Positions 57,794-64,000 of a DNA stretch of 64,000 bases are shown here, in pieces. Positions within the stretch are counted from its first letter, which is position 1. Each line of letters begins with the position of its first letter. The notes under the pieces are model-generated. The model was not told where the DNA came from, did no database searches, and saw only the letters and a list, made by a program, of their open reading frames with translations. The stretch is from Clostridia bacterium. GTDB lineage: Bacteria; Bacillota; Clostridia; Christensenellales; Aristaeellaceae. The DNA lies in the NCBI GenBank assembly GCA_017397895.1, contig JAFQHP010000007.1, forward strand, positions 1-64,000, read 5' to 3'. The position numbers and the translations under genes are program-made.

Positions 57794-59557
57794 TCAATCC
57801 AGAATCTCGAAAAATTTCAGGGTGCCGGGCATCATTTTCACCGGGAAAGCGAATTCTGCCGGCTCATCAATGACGCAGGTGGCATCGCCCCGGGGGGTGG
57901 GGGTGGCCAGGGGCAGGCAGGCTTCGTACACTGCACCGGTTTCCAGATCCCTAAGGCCCTTGCAATTGCCCCGGACAATCACCTGGCAGGTGTCCGTCAT
58001 GGGGCGGAAGCAGTACAGGCCGTAGACGTTATTGTCATAAGCAAGCAGGCTGTATTTGGGGGTGCAGCCCAGGTACACCCGCTGGCCCATGCTCAGATGC
58101 TTGTTGATGCCCCGGATCACTTCCAGGGGCAGCTGATACAGGTCCGCAAAGTTTTCCGGTACATTTAGGATGAAGAAGCGGCCCTTGCCGTAATTGTCTT
58201 CCGTCAGGATGGGGTAATTGTCCTCGCCGGCCACCAGGGTGATATCGCTGACGGAGGCGTTGGTTTTGTAATCCAGTGCCCGGAACAGGATTTTTTCCGG
58301 GGAGGTGGCGTAGTGGATATCCACATAATTGGCGTGGTTGATCATGTATTCATTGCCCAGCACATGGCGGTGGGTGAGACGGACGGAGGTGAGATCCTTG
58401 ATGCCTTTTTCGTACATTTCCTGGAAGAAGCCCACGGTAACCACGGCGTTGCCGCCCCGGCGCACATATTCTTCCAGCTTTTCCATGGCGTCCGGGGCAT
58501 GGGCGGTGGACTGGGTGAACAGGACAACCGGTGCATTCCCGTCAAAATAAGGGGTGGGCTCCACATTCAGGCCGCACATGCCCAGGTAGTTGTACAATTG
58601 ATCCTCGCCGTCGCCGTCAAAGGGCTCCCAGGCGGAAACGCCTGTGGGGTTGCCGCAGCGGCCCAGCATATCATCAATGCGGTACAGCTGCTGGGCCATG
58701 GCGGGCAATACTGGGGTATCCACCAGCGCGGAGAAATTGAACAGCATCAGCTCACGGGCCTTGGCCAGCATGGTGAGGTTGGCCTGCTCCAGGAAGAAAT
58801 TCATGTTGCCGGAGGCGCCGCCCTGGTCAATCCATCCGCCGCCGTTGCGCCCGGGGGCAGTGTTTTCCATCAGACGGATGATGGAATAGGATTCGTAGCG
58901 CTGCAGATGCTGGGCAGTATAGACGGGATCCCGGGTTTCGGTGCCGGTATAGATCATATCGAAAATGTCTTTTTGCTTGCCGGGGTTGTAGCCTGTTTCC
59001 TGGTAGGATTCGTACCAGTTGGGGTATTTGATGATGAAATTCATCCGGGGGTTTGTTTCCTTGGCCAGGGCCACGATTTCCCGGGAGAATTCTTCCATCA
59101 TATCCAGCCGGTATCGGGCCCAGCTGCGGCTGCCCTTGGCTTCGATGCACATTTCACACCGGCAGGCGGTGAAGAAAAAGTCGTCCAGGATGATTTCGTC
59201 AAATACCTCGGCCAGCTCCTTCACTATGCGGCGGTATTCGGCCCGGTGGGCGGGATCGGTATAGCAGAAGGAATCGTAATAGGAGGGTTTGCGCACACCG
59301 CCCACAAACTGGGTGGAGGTGATGCCGCCGGCTACTTCAATGCCGTTTTTTTCAAACACTTCTTTGGCCATTCGCAGCTTTTCCTGAGGGATATCCACCT
59401 TGCCCCGGTGGTTTTCAATGTATACCTTATCCAGATGGCAATATTTCTTGTAGAAATCAATGCCCCGCTGCAGCTCTTTTTCATCGGCATCCTGCAGGTA
59501 GTAGGCAAACACATAGGCTGCCAGGCGGAAATTTCTATATTGCGGGAAGGTGCTCAT
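57794..59557 (-). CDS. Putative glycosidase with TIM barrel and GATase-like domains, family unassigned
   Basis: 587 residues, no signal peptide. The first 330 or so look like a (beta/alpha)8 barrel: YIENHRGKVDIPQEKL, EIILDDFFFTACRCEMC with acidic residues in a strand end, and NFIIKYPNWYESYQETG. A middle part (about 340-450, PVVLFTQSTAHAPDAMEKLEE and RRGGNAVVTVGFF) resembles the class-I GATase-like domain of GH42-type enzymes, and the end is beta-rich. The layout suggests a glycoside hydrolase acting on an imported sugar, but no known family motif is clear to me. Catalytic candidates are the Asp pair in LDDFF. Promoter at 59601-59630. Confidence 0.6.
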   Translation of the reverse strand: MSTFPQYRNFRLAAYVFAYYLQDADEKELQRGIDFYKKYCHLDKVYIENHRGKVDIPQEKLRMAKEVFEKNGIEVAGGITSTQFVGGVRKPSYYDSFCYTDPAHRAEYRRIVKELAEVFDEIILDDFFFTACRCEMCIEAKGSRSWARYRLDMMEEFSREIVALAKETNPRMNFIIKYPNWYESYQETGYNPGKQKDIFDMIYTGTETRDPVYTAQHLQRYESYSIIRLMENTAPGRNGGGWIDQGGASGNMNFFLEQANLTMLAKARELMLFNFSALVDTPVLPAMAQQLYRIDDMLGRCGNPTGVSAWEPFDGDGEDQLYNYLGMCGLNVEPTPYFDGNAPVVLFTQSTAHAPDAMEKLEEYVRRGGNAVVTVGFFQEMYEKGIKDLTSVRLTHRHVLGNEYMINHANYVDIHYATSPEKILFRALDYKTNASVSDITLVAGEDNYPILTEDNYGKGRFFILNVPENFADLYQLPLEVIRGINKHLSMGQRVYLGCTPKYSLLAYDNNVYGLYCFRPMTDTCQVIVRGNCKGLRDLETGAVYEACLPLATPTPRGDATCVIDEPAEFAFPVKMMPGTLKFFEILD

Positions 59558-59600
59558 TTTCTGTTTTCCTCCAAACGGTTTGATGTTTTTTTCTGCATCA

Positions 59601-59630
59601 AGTATAGCATTCCCCGATGCTTTACGTCAA
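59601..59630 (-). promoter_or_regulatory. Promoter of the putative glycosidase gene
   Basis: On the minus strand TTGACG and TATACT with 18 bases between (boxes 59625-59630 and 59601-59606). Confidence 0.65.
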
Positions 59631-59737
59631 TGCGGCCGGGCACAAACGGCATGGAATAGCACAAAATGGGGAATTTCTGTCCCAGAGTGGGCATATTAAT
59701 TTTCTGTTGTGCTTAATCTGATAAATGGGTGAATACA

Positions 59738-59766
59738 TTGTATTTTTGTACTTTGTATGGTATAAT
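59738..59766 (+). promoter_or_regulatory. Promoter of the diguanylate cyclase gene
   Basis: TTGTAT (59738-59743) and a perfect TATAAT (59761-59766) with 17 bases between. Confidence 0.75.
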
Positions 59767-59832
59767 ATCTGTAATATATTTGTTCACATTGGCTTTGATT
59801 GTGGATTATAGTGCTTTTATATGGAGGAACCG

Positions 59833-60888
59833 ATGTATACCAGGGAACGATTATTGAAGTATCCGTACTTTGAGGAAGTGTTCCGTTCCGGCGATGGGAG
59901 CAATGTGGTGGATTCGCTGACAGGGCTCATTTCCAGGCAGCACATGATGGGCTTCATCCAGCATCTTATAAAGTGCAGGATTCCCTTCACGCTGGCGCTG
60001 ATGGATCTTGATAATTTCAAGTTTATCAACGATACATACGGCCACAAGATTGGCGACGGTGTGCTGGCGGGATTATCCAATGACCTGGAACGATACCTGT
60101 CGGATTACGGTGTTGCGGGCAGATTTGGCGGCGATGAGTTTCTGATTGTCAATTTCAGGGACCATGCCTATGATGAAATCAAGGCGTTTTTTGCCGGCCT
60201 GTACTCCGATTATAATGTTCTGCGGAAGAACATTGATCTGGGTGAGTGTGAACCCTTTGTCACGGGAACCATCGGCAGTGCTGTTTTTCCGGAGGACGCT
60301 CAGGATTATACCGCTCTGTTCAGCCTGGTGGACAAGGCCCTGTACCGGGGTAAAACAAAGGGCAGAAACTGCTACATCATCTATGTGGAAGAAAAGCATA
60401 AGGATATATCTATTCAGCAATTGGCAGCCAGGAGCATCTATACCATCTTTCATGAATTATCCTGTGGCTTCGACTCCTGTTCCAGATTATCGGACAAGCT
60501 GAAGGCCCTGCATGATATTCTGGCCGATGATATGCGGATAACGGATCTGTATTATGTGGGCCGGGACAATCAATTCCGGAATGTCAGCTGCGGGGTTTCC
60601 CTGGGCGAAGTGAAGGATCTGGATCGGCTGATCAGGGATGATATCTATACCACCAATGAAATAAAGCATATTGAGCCCCAATCTCCCAGTATGTATGCCT
60701 TGTGCCGGAAAAGGGAGTTTGAAACGGTATTGGTGATCCGCATTGGCATACAGGACGAAACCTTTGGCTATCTTGTGTGTGCGGAGCCCAAAACCCTGCG
60801 CATCTGGCAGGACGATGAGTATGCCATCATGTTCTTTGCGGCCAGAATGCTGGCGGTGTATGTGCAGGCATCCGGGGAAAAGATATAG
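59833..60888 (+). CDS. Diguanylate cyclase (GGDEF) with C-terminal GAF-like domain
   Basis: 351 residues, cytoplasmic. The GGDEF domain lies at the N-terminus (about 20-185): DSLTGLISRQ, metal-binding ALMDLDNFKFINDTYGH and an intact RFGGDEF (motif 99-103). No RxxD inhibitory site precedes the motif, so product inhibition there is unlikely. The C-terminal half (about 205-351) resembles a GAF-type sensor. Sensor domains usually lie before GGDEF, so the order is reversed. It should make cyclic di-GMP. ATG 59833 is chosen over 59821 because GGAGG at 59823-59827 lies five bases before it. Confidence 0.88.
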   Translation: MYTRERLLKYPYFEEVFRSGDGSNVVDSLTGLISRQHMMGFIQHLIKCRIPFTLALMDLDNFKFINDTYGHKIGDGVLAGLSNDLERYLSDYGVAGRFGGDEFLIVNFRDHAYDEIKAFFAGLYSDYNVLRKNIDLGECEPFVTGTIGSAVFPEDAQDYTALFSLVDKALYRGKTKGRNCYIIYVEEKHKDISIQQLAARSIYTIFHELSCGFDSCSRLSDKLKALHDILADDMRITDLYYVGRDNQFRNVSCGVSLGEVKDLDRLIRDDIYTTNEIKHIEPQSPSMYALCRKREFETVLVIRIGIQDETFGYLVCAEPKTLRIWQDDEYAIMFFAARMLAVYVQASGEKI

Positions 60889-60918
60889 CATTTGCAAGCC
60901 TTGGGGAAATGTAAAGAC

Positions 60919-61133
60919 AACAAAAAACCACCCATCAAGGGTGGTTTCTTTCTGGTGGGATTCGTAGGACTTGAACCTATGTCCGCAATTCGCATTAGGG
61001 TTTCCGCCTTCGCTTTCGCTTGCCGGAAACCCTTTGCTCATTGGGCCTTTGCCTCGCTTCATCACCCACTGGGTGCGCTCGGCTCCGCCCCCCAACGATC
61101 GTGGGGACCATGGTTCGGCGTCCTCCAATCCAC
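60919..61133 (-). ncRNA. Candidate structured RNA, unit A
   Basis: Tandem partner of unit B with the same hairpins and its own terminator (60925-60947 followed by six Ts on the minus strand). Paired differences from B keep the helices. It lies downstream of the cyclase gene's 3' end in the opposite direction, so the terminator may also serve that gene. Confidence 0.4.
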
Positions 61134-61387
61134 ACAAAAAAACCACTCACAAGGAGTGGTTTCTTCCTGGTGGGATTCGTAGGACTTGAACCTATGTCCG
61201 CAATTCGCAATAGGATTTCCGCCTTCGCTTTCGCTTGCCGGAAATCCTTTGCTCATTGGGCCTTTGCCTCGCTTCATCACCCACTGGGTGCGCTCGGCTC
61301 CGGCCCCCCACGATCGTGGGGACCATGGTTCGGCGTCCTCCAATCCGCACAAAGAAACCACCCACAAGGGGTGGTTTCTTTCTGGTG
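60925..61387 (-). repeat. Two tandem 215-bp structured repeats plus a truncated third copy
   Basis: Unit A (60925-61139) and unit B (61140-61354) have exactly the same length and about 15 differences; the first 33 bases of a third copy follow (61355-61387). Read on the minus strand, each unit holds several hairpins, a tRNA-like 3' end with CCA (60953-60984 and 61168-61199) and a terminator (60925-60947, 61140-61162). In the long hairpin (60997-61006 with 61024-61033; 61212-61221 with 61239-61248) GGG/CCC in A is GGA/TCC in B. In the terminator stem CCC/GGG is CTC/GAG. Both are compensatory changes. Confidence 0.85.
61134..61349 (-). ncRNA. Candidate structured RNA, unit B
   Basis: Minus-strand RNA from just after the hairpin at 61355-61377 to the T tract of the hairpin at 61140-61162. 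It contains a CCCCAC-GATC-GTGGGG hairpin, a CACCC-AGT-GGGTG hairpin, the long covarying hairpin with an inner GCGAAAGC tetraloop stem, and a tRNA T-arm plus CCA end. I know no RNA family with this plan. No promoter box is clear, so transcription is inferred from the terminator and the conserved pairing. Confidence 0.4.
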
Positions 61388-61456
61388 CTGTACCTGTATT
61401 TTGATGCAATGCCAGTTTTTGAAACTTGGTGTTTGAGCATTTAATATGTCGTAGAA

Positions 61457-61705
61457 TTACCCGAACCACTTTTCATACATACTTTTCAGCAACTCATCAC
61501 TTAGTGTGACAGTTGAATCTGGAAGCACTGCATCAACTCCACAGTATGGACAGAACGCAGTCCGCGCGTCGTTATCATAAACCCATTCGGCGACAGCGCT
61601 GCTATCAAAGATCTTCCTACAATAGAAACATCCGCAACTTTTGCTTGTCAGAACTGCATGTTCATTATCGAATGACAGCACGTGAATTTGATCCATATCA
61701 GCCAT
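61457..61705 (-). CDS. Small zinc-ribbon-like cytoplasmic protein
   Basis: 82 residues. Two Cys pairs, CGCFYC and FCPYC about 28 residues apart, make a zinc-ribbon-like site; VDAVLPDS follows the second pair as in a family of short cytoplasmic proteins of unknown role. The ATG at 61705 is preferred because GGAG lies nine bases before it; a longer form could start at 61741. Codons are AT-richer than the window average. It lies between the structured repeats and tRNA-Val. Confidence 0.6.
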   Translation of the reverse strand: MADMDQIHVLSFDNEHAVLTSKSCGCFYCRKIFDSSAVAEWVYDNDARTAFCPYCGVDAVLPDSTVTLSDELLKSMYEKWFG

Positions 61706-61749
61706 TTTTTCAGTCTCCATCATTAGGTGAAAATTCTGCAAGAATAAAT

Positions 61750-61788
61750 AAAAAATGAACTCTAACTTCGTAACAAAGTCAGAGTTCA
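61750..61788 (-). terminator. Terminator of tRNA-Val
   Basis: A 13-bp stem (61756-61768 with 61776-61788, one wobble) followed on the minus strand by six Ts, just past the tRNA 3' end. Confidence 0.8.
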
Positions 61789-61792
61789 GAGG

Positions 61793-61869
61793 TGGTGGGA
61801 TTAGTAGGACTCGAACCTATGACCCCCACGATGTCAACGTGGTGCTCTAACCAACTGAGCTATAATCCC
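61793..61869 (-). tRNA. tRNA-Val (GAC)
   Basis: 77 bases with encoded CCA. Acceptor stem GGGATTA/TAATCCC (7 bp), D arm GCTC/GAGC, anticodon stem CCACG/CGTGG with loop TTGACAT (anticodon GAC at 61833-61835), and T loop TTCGAGT. The T stem has an A-C mismatch at its base. All other elements are regular. Confidence 0.93.
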
Positions 61870-61986
61870 AAACGTGGAACAAAAAGTATTATAGCATAGG
61901 TAAAGTGAAAATGCAAGCCCCAAATTTCAAAAAATGAGAAAAAGTGTATCAATTTTTGAATCGTATGGAAAGGGGCGGGGAAGATG

Positions 61987-62021
61987 AAAAAAACACCGGA
62001 GTGCATGATACACTCCGGCGT
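61987..62021 (-). terminator. Terminator of the aldolase gene
   Basis: An 8-bp perfect core stem (61996-62003 with 62011-62018) extended past one mismatch, followed by Ts on the minus strand. Confidence 0.75.
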
Positions 62022-62033
62022 CTGATTGTTTGA

Positions 62034-62999
62034 TTAAGCCTTGCCGTTGCAGCCCAGAACGTTCACGATCTTGTGCTGTACCATTTCACCCAGGGCCTTG
62101 CGGGCGTCGGTGAGGTACTGACGGGGGTCAAAGTGATCGGGATGTTCCATCATGTGCTTGCGGATCATGGCAGTGAAGGAGATGCGCAGGTCGCTGTCGA
62201 TGTTGATTTTGCAGACGGCCATGGAGGCAGCCTTGCGCAGCTGTTCTTCGGGGATACCCACGGCGTCGGGCATTTTGCCGCCGTTTTCGTTGATGATCTT
62301 CACGAAATCCTGGGGCACGGAGGAAGCGCCGTGCAGCACGATGGGGAAGCCGGGCAGACGCTTGGACACTTCGTCCAGAATGTCGAAGCGCAGGGGCGGG
62401 GGCACCAGGATGCCCTTTTCGTTGCGGGTGCACTGAGCGGCGGTGAACTTGTAAGCGCCGTGGCTGGTGCCGATGGCGATGGCCAGGGAGTCGCAGCCGG
62501 TGCGGGTGGCGAATTCTTCCACTTCTTCGGGACGGGTGTAGCTGGAATCTTCGGCGGAAACCTTCACATCGTCTTCCACGCCGGCCAGACGGCCCAGTTC
62601 GCCTTCTACGGTGACGCCGCGGTCATGAGCGTAATCCACAACCTTCTTGGTCAGGGCGATGTTGTCTTCGAAGCTGAGGTGGCTGCCGTCGATCATGACG
62701 GAGGTGAAGCCGCCGTCAATGCAGCTCTTGCAGGTTTCAAAGTCGGGGCCATGGTCCAGGTGCAGGGCGATGGGCAGGCCGGTTTCCTGAACGGCAGCTT
62801 CCACCATCTTCACCAGGTATGTATGGTTGGCATAGGCGCGGGCGCCCTTGCTCACCTGCAGGATAACAGGAGCGTTCACGGCCTTGGCGGCTTCGGTGAT
62901 GCCCTGTACGATTTCCATGTTGTTTACGTTGAAAGCGCCAACGGCATAGCCGCCTTCATAAGCTTTCCGGAACATTTCCTTGGTGTTGACTAAAGGCAT
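62034..62999 (-). CDS. fba: Class II fructose-bisphosphate aldolase
   Basis: 321 residues. Zinc ligands are His83 (LDHGPD), His180 (GTSHGAY) and His223 (VLHGASS), with catalytic Asp82 and Glu134 in VEGELG. GAFNVNN at 21-27 and the C-terminal DPRQYLTDAR are typical of the class. It splits fructose-1,6-bisphosphate in glycolysis and works in reverse in gluconeogenesis. The ATG at 62999 is chosen because AGGAGG ends nine bases before it; the ATG at 63008 abuts the site. It is a single-gene unit with a TATAAT at 63032-63037. Confidence 0.93.
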   Translation of the reverse strand: MPLVNTKEMFRKAYEGGYAVGAFNVNNMEIVQGITEAAKAVNAPVILQVSKGARAYANHTYLVKMVEAAVQETGLPIALHLDHGPDFETCKSCIDGGFTSVMIDGSHLSFEDNIALTKKVVDYAHDRGVTVEGELGRLAGVEDDVKVSAEDSSYTRPEEVEEFATRTGCDSLAIAIGTSHGAYKFTAAQCTRNEKGILVPPPLRFDILDEVSKRLPGFPIVLHGASSVPQDFVKIINENGGKMPDAVGIPEEQLRKAASMAVCKINIDSDLRISFTAMIRKHMMEHPDHFDPRQYLTDARKALGEMVQHKIVNVLGCNGKA

Positions 63000-63031
63000 A
63001 ATTTTCATCCTCCTTTATTTTGTCCTGAAAT

Positions 63032-63037
63032 ATTATA
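63032..63037 (-). promoter_or_regulatory. -10 box of the aldolase promoter
   Basis: TATAAT on the minus strand, 33 bases before the ATG. The -35 region matches poorly. Confidence 0.5.
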
Positions 63038-63139
63038 CACGAAATTTTCCCATTTGGGTAGCCCTATTTCATCGAAAATTTACGGTTTTTGCGCCTATCC
63101 TGCTGCAAATGAGAAGAATTCCTTCCTTTACATTGGAAA

Positions 63140-63169
63140 TTGACAAGAGAGGGGCGGCGGGCTTATAAT
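63140..63169 (+). promoter_or_regulatory. Promoter of the CapA-like gene
   Basis: Consensus TTGACA (63140-63145) and TATAAT (63164-63169) with 18 bases between. Confidence 0.8.
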
Positions 63170-63197
63170 AATCAGGACATCAGAAAGGAAGAAAACA

Positions 63198-64000
63198 ATG
63201 AAAAAATTCATGCTGTGGCTGTGCCTGTGCCTGCTGCCGTGGAGTGGGGTTGCAGAAAAATCACTGACCATAACCTTTGTCGGCGATTGCACCATCGGCG
63301 GGGAAGACAGGCTGCGGGAGGAGGATTTTTCCTTCGACGCTTACCTGGAAGAGCATGGCTATGATTATTTTTTCCGGGAGGTGCAGTCCGTCATTGGAAA
63401 AGATGACGTGACGGTGGCCAATCTGGAAAGCGTGCTGATCAATTATTCCAGCGGGCGGGTGGAGAAAACCTACAATTTCCGGGGGCCCAAGCATTATGTG
63501 AACGTGCTGACGTCAAGCAGCGTGGAAGCGGTGAACATATGCAACAACCACACCTACGATTACGGCGCTGACGGCGTGGTGCACACCACAAAGGCGCTGA
63601 ACGAAGCCGGGCAAGGCTGGTTTGGCACCAATGATACGGTGAAGCAGCCCTGGGTGTATGAAAAGGACGGCATGAAGGTGGGCTTTGTGGGGATGGAGAT
63701 CACCTTCTGGTATTACGGCCACCGGAATCTTCTGCGCAGCCAGGTGGAAAAGCTGAAGGCTGAAGGCTGCCAGGTGGTGGTGGCGGTGATGCACGGGGGC
63801 ATTGAGTACGCACCCCAGCACGAAAAGGCCCAGCGGCTTTTTGCCGAGGCAGCCATGGAATACGGTGCGGATATTGTCATCGGCCATCATCCCCATGTGC
63901 TCCAGGGCATTGATGTGATGGACGGGAAAACCGTGTGCTATTCTCTGGGGAATTTCGTCTTTGGGGGCAATGCCAAAATCCGGGCGCCCTACACGGCAAT
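63198..64000 (+). CDS. CapA-family exported protein (poly-gamma-glutamate synthesis-like), 3' end outside the window
   Basis: The first 267 residues are visible. A signal peptide (about 1-19, LPWSGVA-EK) is followed by the CapA domain: ITFVGDCTIGG, ANLESVL, NICNNHTYDYG, GFVGMEITFWYYGH, VVVAVMHGGIEY and IVIGHHPHVLQGI, with SLGNFVFGG near the edge. The Asp, Asn and His residues form a calcineurin-like metal site. CapA proteins take part in capsular poly-gamma-glutamate assembly in Bacillus; in gut Firmicutes the role is usually untested. ATG 63198 has AAAGGAAG upstream and a consensus promoter. Confidence 0.88.
   Translation, partial: MKKFMLWLCLCLLPWSGVAEKSLTITFVGDCTIGGEDRLREEDFSFDAYLEEHGYDYFFREVQSVIGKDDVTVANLESVLINYSSGRVEKTYNFRGPKHYVNVLTSSSVEAVNICNNHTYDYGADGVVHTTKALNEAGQGWFGTNDTVKQPWVYEKDGMKVGFVGMEITFWYYGHRNLLRSQVEKLKAEGCQVVVAVMHGGIEYAPQHEKAQRLFAEAAMEYGADIVIGHHPHVLQGIDVMDGKTVCYSLGNFVFGGNAKIRAPYTA

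Noticed and set aside
60487-61469. Several short open frames in the 215-bp repeats (for example one containing GFPASESEGG and HRFKSYESH)
   Set aside because: They are translations of the RNA hairpins and of the tRNA-like T arm. Codons are shared between frames and there are no suitable ribosome sites, while the base changes follow RNA pairing.

Overview
This 64 kb window looks like the chromosome of a carbohydrate-degrading member of the Bacillota, most likely class Clostridia from a gut or rumen setting. The base composition is moderately GC-rich. Ribosome binding sites are strong AGGAGG types, GTG and TTG starts are used, and promoters have TTGACA/TATAAT-like boxes 17-18 bases apart. Regulators and transporters are of Firmicutes type (YesM/YesN-like two-component systems, LplABC-like, RbsA-like and BMP-type ABC systems), and the largest gene ends in an LPXTG-like sorting signal. 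No taxonomic marker gene (rRNA, ribosomal protein) is present, so this is inference.

Layout. 1-9.1 kb: the end of a LacI-family regulator, a gene-poor stretch, an ATPase/VOC/DUF1801 cluster, a convergent GH2 beta-mannosidase, small membrane proteins, and an OmpR-type response regulator/histidine kinase/membrane protein operon. 9.3-16 kb: a complete BMP-family ABC importer followed directly by a secreted GH5 glucanase. 16-20 kb: a deformylase variant, a phosphotransferase, a carbohydrate-esterase-like hydrolase, a GH29 alpha-L-fucosidase, and the 3' stub of a lost sugar permease. 20.3-29.3 kb: a sugar-sensing module (binding lipoprotein, YesM-type kinase, YesN-type regulator) beside a full YtfQRT/YjfF-like sugar importer. 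29.7-37 kb: a 2,424-residue surface protein, followed by a decayed MobA/MobL relaxase. 38-48 kb: a flavoprotein, a membrane protein, two GH3 glycosidases, a repetitive 863-residue coiled-coil exported protein and a FliB-like protein. 48-56 kb: a sugar-acid catabolic operon (enolase-superfamily dehydratase, two SDR-family proteins, an RraA-like protein) divergent from an LplB/YtcP/LplA-type oligosaccharide importer. 56-64 kb: DegV, an acetyltransferase, a TIM-barrel putative glycosidase, a diguanylate cyclase, two tandem 215-bp structured repeats carrying tRNA-like 3' ends, tRNA-Val(GAC), class II fructose-bisphosphate aldolase and a CapA-like protein cut by the window edge.

The genes fit together as a glycan-foraging region. 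Secreted GH5 cuts polymer, importers bring in oligosaccharides, and cytoplasmic GH2, GH3 and GH29 enzymes release monosaccharides. The dehydratase/SDR/RraA operon handles oxidised sugars and aldolase feeds glycolysis. Two-component systems and LacI-type control would adjust expression to the available sugar.

The strongest candidate for something undescribed is the pair of 215-bp repeats at 60925-61354. They have exactly equal length, differ by paired (compensatory) substitutions in two separate helices, each carry the 3' end of a tRNA including CCA, and each end in their own terminator. This points to a structured RNA or a tRNA-derived mobile repeat.
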